A stretch of DNA of 64,000 nucleotides from Verrucomicrobiales bacterium (GTDB taxonomy: Bacteria; Verrucomicrobiota; Verrucomicrobiia; Limisphaerales; UBA9464), in assembly GCA_027488845.1 (NCBI GenBank), contig JAIYBC010000056.1:30968-94967 (forward strand), in the 5' to 3' direction. The translations under genes were made by a program, and so were the position numbers. The notes below the pieces were generated by a model. That model did no database searches. It was not told where the DNA came from and saw only the letters and a program-made list of their open reading frames with translations. Shown here piece by piece: positions 51,676 through 59,796 of this stretch (the stretch's first letter is position 1; each line of letters begins with the position of its first letter).

Positions 51676-53223
51676 ATGCCTCGCATCCAGCGCGCCCTGC
51701 TTTCCGTCTCCGACAAGTCCGGTCTCATCGACTTCGCACGCGTCCTCGCCTCCGCCGGCGTGGAACTCCTCTCCACCGGAGGAACGGCCAAGGCCATCCG
51801 CGACGCAGGCCTCGCGGTGAAGGACATCTCCGAGCACACCGGATTCCCCGAGATGCTCGACGGCCGCGTGAAGACGCTGCATCCGAAGGTGCACGGCGGT
51901 TTGCTCTACCTGCGGGACAATGCGGAACACGAGTCCACCGCCGCCGCCCACGGCATCACCCCGATCGACCTCGTGGTCGTGAACCTCTATCCGTTCGAGG
52001 CCACCGTCGCGAAACCCGGGGTTTCACTGCACGACGCCATCGAGAACATCGACATCGGCGGGCCCTCCATGCTCCGCAGCGCGGCAAAGAACCACGAGAG
52101 CGTCACCGTGGTCGTGGATCCCGCCGACTACATCCAGGTGGCCGAACAGATCCGCTCCGAAGGTGGCACCACCCTGGAGTTGCGACGCTCGCTCGCGGCG
52201 AAGGTCTATGCGCGTACCGCCGCCTACGATGCCGCCATCGCCGCCCACCTTTCGCGCGAGTTCAGCGGTGGCGTGGTCCCGCCGCCCGCCTTGGCCGTCA
52301 GCGCCCCGCTGGTCCAGCCCCTGCGTTACGGCGAGAATCCCCACCAGAAGGCGGCGCTTTACGGCAGGTTCCGCGACCACTTCCTGCAGCTCCATGGGAA
52401 GGAACTCTCGTACAACAACATCCTCGACCTCACCGCCGCCGCCGCACTGATCGGCGAGTTCACGGGCGCCGAGCCGACGTTGGCCATCCTCAAGCACACC
52501 AACCCCTGCGGTGTGGGGCAGGGGACGACGCTCGCCGAGGCTTGGGACCGCGCGTTCGCCACCGATCGTCAGGCGCCCTTCGGCGGCATCATCGCTGTCA
52601 ATCGCACCCTGGACGTCGCCTGCGCCCGCCAGATCGCCGAGATCTTCAGCGAGGTCATCATCGCCCCGGACTTCGCCCCGGACGCCCTTGAGGTCCTACG
52701 GCAGAAGAAGAACCTCCGGCTCCTGCGCGTGATCGGGAATCCGGCCGCCGTTGTCCCGCACGACATCCGCAGCGTCGGAGCCGAATCCTTCCTGTGGCAG
52801 GAGCGGGATCTGAAGGGCACGACCGAGGCCGACCTGCGGGTGGTGACCCGGCGTTCACCGACGCCGGAGGAACTGCGGGCCATGCTCTTCGGATGGCGGG
52901 TGGTGAAGCACCTGAAGTCCAACGCCATCCTCTATTGCGGCGCCGATCGGACCCTCGGCGTCGGTGCGGGACAGATGAGCCGTGTCGATTCGAGCCGCAT
53001 CGCGGTCTGGAAGGCCGGGGAAGCCGGATTGTCGCTCCGTGGCAGCGTGGTCTGTTCCGACGCCTTCTTCCCGTTCGCGGACGGCCTGGTCGCCGCCGCC
53101 GAAGCGGGAGCGACCGCGGCCATCCAGCCGGGCGGATCGGTGCGGGATGCCGAGGTCATCCAGGCCGCCGACGAACGGGGCGTTGCCATGGTGTTCACCG
53201 GGGTCCGGCACTTCCGTCACTGA
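51676..53223 (+). CDS. purH: Bifunctional AICAR formyltransferase / IMP cyclohydrolase
   Basis: This 515-residue cytoplasmic enzyme carries out the last two steps of purine synthesis, formylating AICAR and closing the ring to IMP. The N-terminal cyclohydrolase domain (about 1-195) begins [20 protein letters not shown] and has [15 protein letters not shown] and [13 protein letters not shown]. The formyltransferase domain has [14 protein letters not shown], the catalytic KHTNPCG segment and [11 protein letters not shown], ending with [19 protein letters not shown]. The length matches the family. It stands 104 bases after lysS, probably with its own promoter or by read-through. Confidence 0.98.
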   Translation: MPRIQRALLSVSDKSGLIDFARVLASAGVELLSTGGTAKAIRDAGLAVKDISEHTGFPEMLDGRVKTLHPKVHGGLLYLRDNAEHESTAAAHGITPIDLVVVNLYPFEATVAKPGVSLHDAIENIDIGGPSMLRSAAKNHESVTVVVDPADYIQVAEQIRSEGGTTLELRRSLAAKVYARTAAYDAAIAAHLSREFSGGVVPPPALAVSAPLVQPLRYGENPHQKAALYGRFRDHFLQLHGKELSYNNILDLTAAAALIGEFTGAEPTLAILKHTNPCGVGQGTTLAEAWDRAFATDRQAPFGGIIAVNRTLDVACARQIAEIFSEVIIAPDFAPDALEVLRQKKNLRLLRVIGNPAAVVPHDIRSVGAESFLWQERDLKGTTEADLRVVTRRSPTPEELRAMLFGWRVVKHLKSNAILYCGADRTLGVGAGQMSRVDSSRIAVWKAGEAGLSLRGSVVCSDAFFPFADGLVAAAEAGATAAIQPGGSVRDAEVIQAADERGVAMVFTGVRHFRH

Positions 53224-53539
53224 GCCGGAATCGGGCGCAGGGGAGGGCCACGCCAAGGCGCCAGACCGCGTACGGAGACGCTGGTTCCCGTGACGCATCC
53301 GAACATCGGCAGGCGGTCGCCATTTCGGTTCCGCCTCCGGCTTCCCCTTGGCGTCTTGGCGATTTCGCGTGAGGGCTCCCGTGGCTCCCATGAGGGATCT
53401 CAGCCGGGAATGCCTGAAGTCGATCGCCAGTACGCAGGACGCGGCAGGGAGACCGTGTGCGCCGATCCGGTTCCGGATCGACGTACGATGTCCCTTCCGC
53501 GCCCCGCGTCCTCGACGATGTCCTGCCGAAGGGCCCTGT
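53224..53539. other. Intergenic region after purH
   Basis: These 316 bases between convergent genes hold the inverted repeat at 53248-53374. Nothing else is recognised and no intrinsic terminator with a T-run is seen. Confidence 0.5.
53248..53374. repeat. Inverted repeat of the GCAAAGGCGCCAAGCCGC family
   Basis: The left arm CACGCCAAGGCGCCAGACCGCG and the complement of the right arm, CACGCGAAATCGCCAAGACG, are related to the arms at 25990-26123. They enclose about 70 bases. Both loci lie within about 110 bases of a stop codon. Confidence 0.5.
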
Positions 53540-53896
53540 TCATGCCGCGGCCTCCATCAACTCCTGCGTGCGCGAACGGACGAGGCCCTGCCTGAAATGG
53601 CGCTTCCGGGCGGCGCCGACCTTCTCCTCGAAGAGCGAGGGGAACACCAGCAGCGGGTGGGGCTCCAGCCAGGCAAGCGCGGCGGCCTCGTTGGCTGCGC
53701 GGTGGAGCTGCAGGATGAGGTCCGTGGCGGTCGCCTTCGCCAGCAGCGGGCGCAGCAGGTCGTTCTTGAGCCGCTCGAGGTCGCCCTCGTCGGCGAAGCG
53801 GAACGGCACCGCGGGGTCGGGATGCCGGTCGAAGCGGTCGGATTCCCCCGTCCGCCCGGTCGGCGTTGTCGGTCTGGCATTCATGTTTCTGTGCAT
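53540..53896 (-). CDS. Hypothetical protein, 118 residues
   Basis: This short ORF has no family I recognise. The product has a polar, Arg/Thr/Pro-rich N-terminus (about 35 residues) and then a compact helical stretch (DEGDLERLKNDLLRPLL, DLILQLHRAANEAAALAW), followed by EPHPLLVFPSLFEEKV and a basic tail. No signal peptide or membrane segment is seen; it is probably cytoplasmic. The ATG at 53896 has a GGAG box 8 bases upstream and is preferred over the ATG at 53884. It stands alone, with an intrinsic-terminator-like hairpin on the same strand 60 bases before its start. Amino-acid composition looks protein-like rather than a shadow frame. Confidence 0.55.
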   Translation of the reverse strand: MHRNMNARPTTPTGRTGESDRFDRHPDPAVPFRFADEGDLERLKNDLLRPLLAKATATDLILQLHRAANEAAALAWLEPHPLLVFPSLFEEKVGAARKRHFRQGLVRSRTQELMEAAA

Positions 53897-53955
53897 AGTT
53901 CTGTCTCCGAGTCTCTGGCGTCCTGCTCCGAAGGCGGCGGACGCCGTGCCGCCAA

Positions 53956-53990
53956 AACAAAAAACCCACATCCGTCAGGCGGATGTGGGT
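53956..53990 (-). terminator. Intrinsic terminator-like hairpin, minus strand
   Basis: On the minus strand a perfect 11-bp stem (ACCCACATCCG/CGGATGTGGGT, 53964-53990) with a 5-base loop is followed by TTTTTTGTT. It lies 60 bases upstream of the ATG at 53896, so it ends or attenuates a transcript from the right. Confidence 0.75.
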
Positions 53991-54012
53991 CGGAAAACGG
54001 TTCGAATCTCCT

Positions 54013-54120
54013 CTAGGAAACGACCTCCACATCGCCCGGTGCGCCGGCGGAATGCCAGCGGCAAGTCGGGGAGCTCTGGAGCAGCCCACGCTTGCTTACC
54101 TGAATGAAGTTGGCGGTCAT
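54013..54120 (-). CDS. Possible leader ORF, 35 codons
   Basis: A minus-strand ORF (MTANFIQVSKRGLLQ...) ends 23 bases before the terminator hairpin; an in-frame ATG at 54129 would add three codons. There is no run of one amino acid of the kind seen in classical attenuator leaders. Support is positional only. Confidence 0.2.
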   Translation of the reverse strand: MTANFIQVSKRGLLQSSPTCRWHSAGAPGDVEVVS

Positions 54121-54337
54121 TCCGATCATCGAACGGCCGCGTTTAGACCCGATTTGGACTTGGGTGTCAATGGTTCAATTCTTGGGATCTCTGAACGCTG
54201 GACGCGATCGCGGGCCGATTTCCGCCGTTCCGAGACCTCCCGTCGCCTTCATGCGTGCTGCTTCGCAAGCCCCGGCCGGCCGGCATCCGGATCGGTCCCC
54301 CGCCCGCGATTTGGGTGGCGCCATCGCGCTTCGGACG

Positions 54338-54343
54338 TAGCCT
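54338..54343 (+). promoter_or_regulatory. TAGCCT -10-like box before the NicO-like gene
   Basis: TAGCCT lies 8 bases before the ATG at 54352, the same geometry as at 47607-47612. No good -35 box is found at 16-18 bases. Confidence 0.3.
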
Positions 54344-54351
54344 CGGCCTCC

Positions 54352-55044
54352 ATGTTCGCGGTGTTTTCCGGTCTCCTCGCCGGGTTCCTCCATGTCCTGT
54401 CCGGCCCGGACCACCTGGCCGCGGTGGCTCCCATCGCGGTCCGCGCACACCGGCGCGCGTGGACCAGCGGCGTGCGATGGGGAATCGGGCATTCCGCCGG
54501 AGTCCTCCTGATCGGCCTCCTCGCCGTGGCCTTCCGTCAGGCGCTGCCCTTGGAGCGGATTTCCGCCGGAAGCGAACGCCTCGTCGGCGTGCTGCTCATC
54601 GCCATCGGATTCTGGAGCCTGCGCGAGGCGCTGAAGGTCGAGGTCCACACCCATGAGCACGAGCATGACGGCCAGGCCCACGGACACGTCCATTTCCATG
54701 GACCGGGCCATTCCCATGGCCCATCGGATGCGTCAGGTCCCCATGCCCACGGACATGCCGCCTTCGGCATCGGGACGCTCCACGGACTGGCGGGCAGTTC
54801 CCATTTCCTGGGCGTCCTCCCGTCGTTGGCCTTCTCCAGTCGCTGGGATTCCGTGGCGTACCTGATCGCCTTCGCGGTGGGCACCGTGGCCGCCATGGCG
54901 GGTTTCTCTGCGATCCTCGGCACCGTGGCCGCCCGCTGGACCGGTGCCGCCCGCGGCCTCTACCGGGGCCTGCTCTGGACCTGTGCCACGGCCGCCCTCG
55001 GCGTTGGCACCTGGTGGCTGTTCGCAGGCCCGGCCGGCGCCTGA
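54352..55044 (+). CDS. NicO/UreH-like metal transporter with His-rich loop
   Basis: This 230-residue membrane protein has about six hydrophobic segments and the signature HVLSGPDHLAAVAPIAVR (His14, Asp20, His21) near the N-terminus, seen in nickel/cobalt transporters and UreH-like proteins. A second copy of the theme appears as FGIGTLHGLAGSSHFLGVLP. The loop between the halves (99-135) holds 13 His, with Asp and Gly, and should bind nickel, cobalt or zinc. It probably imports or exports a transition metal at the inner membrane. No urease or hydrogenase gene is nearby, so the purpose is open. The ATG at 54352 is chosen because the first membrane segment starts there. Confidence 0.82.
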   Translation: MFAVFSGLLAGFLHVLSGPDHLAAVAPIAVRAHRRAWTSGVRWGIGHSAGVLLIGLLAVAFRQALPLERISAGSERLVGVLLIAIGFWSLREALKVEVHTHEHEHDGQAHGHVHFHGPGHSHGPSDASGPHAHGHAAFGIGTLHGLAGSSHFLGVLPSLAFSSRWDSVAYLIAFAVGTVAAMAGFSAILGTVAARWTGAARGLYRGLLWTCATAALGVGTWWLFAGPAGA

Positions 55045-55068
55045 TTCGGACGGGAAAGGGGGACAACC

Positions 55069-55914
55069 ATGGGGTCCGGTTCCGCCAACGCCTCCTATCG
55101 GGGACGCATCGCGCCATCACCGACCGGTCTGCTCCACCTCGGTCACGCCCGCACTTTCTGGATCGCCCACCGCCGCGCCCGAGAGGCGGGAGGTGTCCTC
55201 GTTTTCCGCAACGAGGACCTCGACGGCGACCGCGTCCGCCCCGAGTTCGTCGAGGCCCAGTTGCGCGATCTCCGGTGGTTCGGCATCGAATGGCTGGAAG
55301 GTCCCGATGTCGGCGGCCCTCACGCTCCGTACTCCCAAAGCGGTCGGCTTCCACTGTACCGCGACGTGTTTGAACGCCTCCGGCGGATGGGGATGGTCTA
55401 TCCCTGCCGATGCTCCCGGAAGGACATCGCCTTGGCCGTTTCGGCCCCGCATGCCGCCGACGACGAACCGGTCTATCCCGGCACCTGCCGCGGCCCGACC
55501 GACTGGGCCGCTTCCCCGGGGCGTCCCGTGGCCTGGCGGTTCCGTGTGCCGGACGGCGAGGTGATCGGATTCATGGATCGCGGCTTGGGCCCGCAACGCT
55601 TCGTCGCCGGACGCGACTTCGGGGACTTCGTGGTCGTCCGTCAGGATGGTCTGCCAAGCTATCAGCTGGCCTGCACCGTGGACGACCACCTCATGGGGAT
55701 CACCGAGGTTGTCCGCGGCGCGGACCTCCTGGTCAGTACCGCGCGTCAGATCCTGCTCTATCGGGCGCTCGGCTGGGTGGTTCCCGACTTCTTCCACTGT
55801 CCGCTCGTCACCGACGAAAACGGCGTCCGCCTTGCCAAGCGGCATGCGGCCCTGGCCTTGGCCACGCTTCGCGAGCAGGGGAGGTCCCCGGAGTCCCTCA
55901 GGGCTTCTGGATGA
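55069..55914 (+). CDS. gluQ: Glutamyl-Q tRNA(Asp) synthetase
   Basis: This 281-residue paralogue of glutamyl-tRNA synthetase lacks the anticodon-binding half. In known cases it attaches glutamate to queuosine at position 34 of tRNA-Asp. It shows RIAPSPTGLLHLGHARTFW (HIGH motif as HLGH), RNEDLDGDRVRPEF, a zinc-site-like CRCSRKDI with YPGTC further on, and the KMSKS region RLAKRHAAL. The length fits GluQRS. No queuosine-synthesis gene lies in the window, so the substrate link is from family knowledge. It starts 24 bases after the NicO-like gene and its end overlaps the convergent propeller gene by 17 bases. Confidence 0.92.
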   Translation: MGSGSANASYRGRIAPSPTGLLHLGHARTFWIAHRRAREAGGVLVFRNEDLDGDRVRPEFVEAQLRDLRWFGIEWLEGPDVGGPHAPYSQSGRLPLYRDVFERLRRMGMVYPCRCSRKDIALAVSAPHAADDEPVYPGTCRGPTDWAASPGRPVAWRFRVPDGEVIGFMDRGLGPQRFVAGRDFGDFVVVRQDGLPSYQLACTVDDHLMGITEVVRGADLLVSTARQILLYRALGWVVPDFFHCPLVTDENGVRLAKRHAALALATLREQGRSPESLRASG

Positions 55915-58171
55915 AGCCGTGGTGGAGTCCGAGGTAGTACGGCAGGAGGAACACCGTCCCGCTGCCCAACACGTTGCCGTCGCCCCCGTAGTTGAGCGTC
56001 CACGGATCGGTGTTCCAGTGTTCGAAGTGACGGTTCTCGACCGGCAGCACCTTCCCGTTGGTCCGGTGGCCACGGCCCAGGTCCTTGGGCTCGTACAGGT
56101 CCTTCGACTTCTGCGGAGGCAGGATCACCACGTCCAACCGGTGGCTGTTCTTCGAGGCCCAGTCCAGCCGGTCGAGTGGGAAGCCGCGCAACGTGGCCAT
56201 CGAATCCTCGTGCCAACCCTTCCACGGCGTGACCGGGAACTCGCCCCAGACGTTCCGGATGGACTGGTCCATCCCGTGCGGGGCGAAGGTGAAGTGGAAG
56301 AACGGGTTCATCTCCGGGGCCTCCATCGCCCAGTAGGCGAAGAACGAGAAGAGCACGCGGTCCCGCACCTCGGGATCCTTGCCGTACTTCATCAGGTTGT
56401 AGAAGCACATGAACGCCATCTCGTCGTCGGACTGGTTGCCCGAGCCGGGCCCGAACTGGACCTTGGGGAAGGTCAGGTTCTGCGCGTATCCGTGCTTCAC
56501 CACGAGTTCCCGGGCATGGGCGTTGTACTTGGGATCCCCGGTGATGTGGGACGCCACGGCGAGGTAGCTCAGCATGCTCAACGAGTTGAGTCCGCGCTCC
56601 GGCCACCAGCGTCCGTCGCCGTTCACCGTGTCGGGGCCGTAGGTCGCCCAACGCGTCGGCTTGCCGTCGATGTCGGTCAGCGTGAAGCCGTGGGCCACGA
56701 GATGGTCGGTGAGGTCCCGGACCACTTCCCGCACGCGGTCCTTCTCCGCCTCGGACTTCGCGACATGGTCGAAGTAGGCGGCGTGGAAGAAGTAGTGTCC
56801 GTCCAGTTCGTCGCTGCTCGTGTCCGACTTCCAATACCACTTCCCGTCCGCGCTCTTGGGCCAACGGGGCTCATAGACCTTCCACAGGGCGTCGCGCTTC
56901 GCCTCCTCACGGTCGCCTTCGATCCGGCCGACGTTCGGGTCGGGCCATTCCACCGGCCGGATCGTCCGGGCGACGTACCCCTTGGGCGGCGAAGGATTCC
57001 CGCCTTGGGTCACCTTCTGCAGGAAGCGGAGCGCCTCGAAGGCCTGTATGGCCCGCGTCCGGTTGGCCGGATCGCCCGTCGCCGCGAAGCCGAAACATTC
57101 CCCGGCTCCGTACATCGCCGTCCAAAGCCCGTCGTTGTCGGAGTCGCCCGGATTGGCGGTGGACTTGTCCGCCCTCCGCCCCAGCGGCGCCTCGGCCGTG
57201 TAGCCGAACGGCGTGCGCTTGACGTACTTCGCGATCTCGTCCTCGTAGAACGCCGCCTTGCGGGCCAGCGTCATCGATTCGAACCGGATCCTCCCGACTC
57301 CGTTCGTCGTGGCCAGCCACGCCTGGCCGTCGCGGTCCACCCGCACCGAGGAAACATCGTCGTTGGGCAGCCACCGCAGGCCTTGTCGGTAGTGGAAGTC
57401 GGTGCCGTCCCAGCGGATCACACCGAGGTGCGTCGAGAACCACACCGATCCGTCTGGAGCGGCGGCGATTCCGGTGAAGTCGTTCCAAGGAAGCCCATCC
57501 TTGCCTTCGTGGAACCTCCACCCGTCGCCTGTCCGGCATCCCACTCCGGCCTTGCTGGCGAACCAGAGCCGTCCAGCGGAGTCGAAGGCCGCACCCAAGA
57601 CGTCGCGGACCGCCCAGGCCCGTCCGCCACCGTCGAGCACCTCCAGCGGTGACCACTGTTCTCCGACCTTCGTCCGAAGTCCGCCCGAGGTGGCGACCAC
57701 CACTTCGCCGTCCTTGCCCACCGTCAGTTGCCGGATCTCCAGCTCGGAAGGCCAGGACACCGGACGGGTCTGTCCTTCGCTCCAGGTCAGCAGGGAATTG
57801 CGGGTGGCGATCCAGAAGGTGCTTCCCGAGCGGAAGATCTGACGCACGTCAGCCCATGGTACCGCAGCGGAGGCGGGACGGCCCTCCGGCACGGGCATCG
57901 GGAAGGTGTCCGGGGAGTTGGCGGCGCCACCGGGCTTCGGTGCCCATTTGGCGCCATCCCAGTTGAACCAACGTCCACCGGAGAACGCCAGCGGCCGGCC
58001 TTCCGCGTCCAGTTCCAGCAGCGCCACGGACCCCGTAGGCAGACCCGCGGGCGTGTCGGCCATCTCCTGGAGGAACGCCTGCGGCGCCGGTTGGAATCCG
58101 GGCGAATCCGCGGCGCGTGCGAGGAGCAGCGAAGCCCCCAAGGCGAAGGACAGGAGCGGGCGGAAGAACAT
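55898..58171 (-). CDS. Exported beta-propeller / alpha-toroid protein of unknown function
   Basis: This protein of about 757 residues has a signal peptide (LLSFALGASLLLARA). The first 330 residues are blades like those of two-component-regulator propellers (DVLGAAFDSAGRLWFASKAG, GIAAAPDGSVWFSTHLGVIRW, VRVDRDGQAWLATTNGVGRI). The rest is alpha-helical and Trp/Tyr-rich with motifs typical of (alpha/alpha)-toroid glycan-active enzymes (DSDNDGLWTAMYGAGECFG, SSDELDGHYFFHAAYFD, QSDDEMAFMCFYNL). A catalytic role on a polysaccharide is possible but no assigned active site is seen. The ATG at 58171 is preferred over a TTG at 58192 because the signal peptide follows it. It stands after trpA on the same strand. 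Confidence 0.75.
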   Translation of the reverse strand: MFFRPLLSFALGASLLLARAADSPGFQPAPQAFLQEMADTPAGLPTGSVALLELDAEGRPLAFSGGRWFNWDGAKWAPKPGGAANSPDTFPMPVPEGRPASAAVPWADVRQIFRSGSTFWIATRNSLLTWSEGQTRPVSWPSELEIRQLTVGKDGEVVVATSGGLRTKVGEQWSPLEVLDGGGRAWAVRDVLGAAFDSAGRLWFASKAGVGCRTGDGWRFHEGKDGLPWNDFTGIAAAPDGSVWFSTHLGVIRWDGTDFHYRQGLRWLPNDDVSSVRVDRDGQAWLATTNGVGRIRFESMTLARKAAFYEDEIAKYVKRTPFGYTAEAPLGRRADKSTANPGDSDNDGLWTAMYGAGECFGFAATGDPANRTRAIQAFEALRFLQKVTQGGNPSPPKGYVARTIRPVEWPDPNVGRIEGDREEAKRDALWKVYEPRWPKSADGKWYWKSDTSSDELDGHYFFHAAYFDHVAKSEAEKDRVREVVRDLTDHLVAHGFTLTDIDGKPTRWATYGPDTVNGDGRWWPERGLNSLSMLSYLAVASHITGDPKYNAHARELVVKHGYAQNLTFPKVQFGPGSGNQSDDEMAFMCFYNLMKYGKDPEVRDRVLFSFFAYWAMEAPEMNPFFHFTFAPHGMDQSIRNVWGEFPVTPWKGWHEDSMATLRGFPLDRLDWASKNSHRLDVVILPPQKSKDLYEPKDLGRGHRTNGKVLPVENRHFEHWNTDPWTLNYGGDGNVLGSGTVFLLPYYLGLHHGFIQKP

Positions 58172-58235
58172 TGGGAGATCGACGTGGCGCAAGGTTTGGA
58201 ATTCAGCCCGCGCCGGGACTTCCGCTTCGTTCGTG

Positions 58236-59039
58236 TCAGGAGACGGACCGGACGGCTTGCGAGAGTTCGCGGACGAATCCCGAGACGTACGGGACGAGGT
58301 CCGGGGAGGTGCCCTTCTCGGCGATGCGGTTCACGATGGCGCTCCCGACGACGATCGCCTCGGCGTGGGTGGCCACCTCCCGCGCCTGTTCGGCGTTGGA
58401 GATGCCGAACCCGACCGCGATGGGCATCGGGGAATGCGCGCGGATGCGGCCGGTCATCTCGGCGATCGTCGAACTCACCTTCGACTGCATTCCGGTCACG
58501 CCCTCCCGGCTCACGTAGTAGATGAATCCACGCGCCCTTGGGGCGATCACCGCGATGCGCGCCTCCGGTGTGGTGGGGGCGATCAGGTAGATCGGACAGA
58601 GTCCCGCCGCGGCCATCAGCGCTTCGTAGTTCGTCGATTCCTCCGGCGGCAGGTCCAGCACCAGGAGCCCGTCCACGCCGGCCTCCGCCGCGTCGCGGAT
58701 GAAGCGGTCCACACCCACGCGGTGGAGCAGGTTGAAGTAGATGTAGAGGACGATCGGAACCGACGACGACTTCCGGATCCGGCGGATGGTCTCCAGCACC
58801 TTCGGCGGGGTGGTCCCGCTCTCGAGTCCACGCTGGGCGGCGAGCTGGTTGACGATGCCGTCCGCCAGCGGATCGCTGAACGGGACGCCCAACTCCAGGA
58901 CGTCGACGCCGGCGGCGTCGAAGGCCAACGCCAGGTCGTGGGTGGCGTCCAGGTGGGGGTCGCCGGCCCCGATGTACACCACCAGGCCCTTGTGTCCGGA
59001 AGCCCGGAGGTCGGCGAAGCGTTTCTCGATGCGGTTCAC
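58236..59039 (-). CDS. trpA: Tryptophan synthase alpha subunit
   Basis: This 267-residue TIM-barrel enzyme cleaves indole-3-glycerol phosphate and passes indole to TrpB. With the GTG at 59039 as start, the two catalytic acids fall at Glu49 (LELGVPFSDPLADG) and Asp60, exactly the standard numbering, which supports that start over the longer open frame. It also shows VVYIGAGDPHLDAT, LLVLDLPPEES, IYLIAPTTPEARI, and a phosphate-binding VGFGISNAEQA and VVGSAIVNRI. No trpB or other trp gene is adjacent. It is divergent from plsY, 130 bases away. Confidence 0.95.
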   Translation of the reverse strand: MNRIEKRFADLRASGHKGLVVYIGAGDPHLDATHDLALAFDAAGVDVLELGVPFSDPLADGIVNQLAAQRGLESGTTPPKVLETIRRIRKSSSVPIVLYIYFNLLHRVGVDRFIRDAAEAGVDGLLVLDLPPEESTNYEALMAAAGLCPIYLIAPTTPEARIAVIAPRARGFIYYVSREGVTGMQSKVSSTIAEMTGRIRAHSPMPIAVGFGISNAEQAREVATHAEAIVVGSAIVNRIAEKGTSPDLVPYVSGFVRELSQAVRSVS

Positions 59040-59169
59040 GGGCGCGGACGTTCCGATGACCCAAGGGGCCCGGGCAAGGTCAACTTGTGGCACTCCCGGC
59101 GACCCCACCCTCGCAGTCCCCGCTTGGCGACAGGGTGTCGGCCCCCGTACAACCGCTGCCGTGCTGGTC

Positions 59170-59796
59170 ATGGCGTTCCTTCTCACGGCCCTTGCGGCCT
59201 ACCTGCTGGGTTCCATTCCAACGGGCTATCTCGTCGCCCGTTGGAAGAACATCGACATCACCCAGGTCGGCAGCGGAAACATCGGGGCGACGAACGTCTT
59301 CCGCATCCTGGGGCGTGGCCCCGGCATTTTTGTGCTGCTCACCGACGCGGCGAAGGGAGCGCTGTCGGTCCTGTTCCTTCCCGGCTTGGCCGCCTTGGTT
59401 GCCGGCGCCGGTTCCCCGTGGTTGGCGGCGTTGGCCGCCGTGTGCGCCGTGCTCGGACACAACTTCACCTGTTGGCTGCGGTTCAAGGGCGGGAAGGGGA
59501 TCGCCACTTCGGCCGGCGCCCTTGCCGCCCTCGTGCCGGCGGCGTTCCTGGTGATCTTCATCACCTGGATCGTCGTCTTCGCCCTCGGACGCTACGTCTC
59601 CCTGGCCTCGATCGCCGCCGCCGCCGTGCTCCCCTTCGCCACCGCCTTCACCACCCGGGGAGAACTCCGCTGGCCACTGGTCGGGCTCACCTCCCTCCTC
59701 GCCTTCCTCGCCATCTGGCGTCACCGACCCAACATCCGCCGCCTGCTCGATGGCACGGAGAACCGCTTCGGTCCGAAGAAGGAGGTGGCCTCGTGA
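59170..59796 (+). CDS. plsY: Acyl-phosphate:glycerol-3-phosphate acyltransferase
   Basis: This 208-residue inner-membrane protein acylates glycerol-3-phosphate from acyl phosphate, the first step of phospholipid synthesis. Family motifs are present: LLGSIPTGYLVAR at the start, VGSGNIGATNVFR, and GHNFTCWLRFKGGKGIATSAG. Several hydrophobic segments fit its multi-pass topology. The stop codon overlaps the gpsA start by 4 bases (GTGA), so it makes an operon with the gene supplying its substrate. No plsX is seen nearby. Confidence 0.96.
   Translation: MAFLLTALAAYLLGSIPTGYLVARWKNIDITQVGSGNIGATNVFRILGRGPGIFVLLTDAAKGALSVLFLPGLAALVAGAGSPWLAALAAVCAVLGHNFTCWLRFKGGKGIATSAGALAALVPAAFLVIFITWIVVFALGRYVSLASIAAAAVLPFATAFTTRGELRWPLVGLTSLLAFLAIWRHRPNIRRLLDGTENRFGPKKEVAS

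Larger units (their letters stand above)
53897..54351. other. Intergenic region with hairpin and possible leader ORF
   Basis: This 455-base stretch holds a minus-strand terminator-like hairpin (53956-53990), a possible 35-codon minus-strand ORF (54013-54120) and a TAGCCT box just before the NicO-like gene. Nothing recognisable was found between about 54130 and 54335. Confidence 0.5.

Noticed and set aside
53997..54016. Possible tRNA, from the GGTTCGAATC T-loop-like string on the plus strand
   Set aside because: The bases on each side do not form a T-stem (only three of five positions can pair) and no acceptor, D or anticodon arm could be built upstream.
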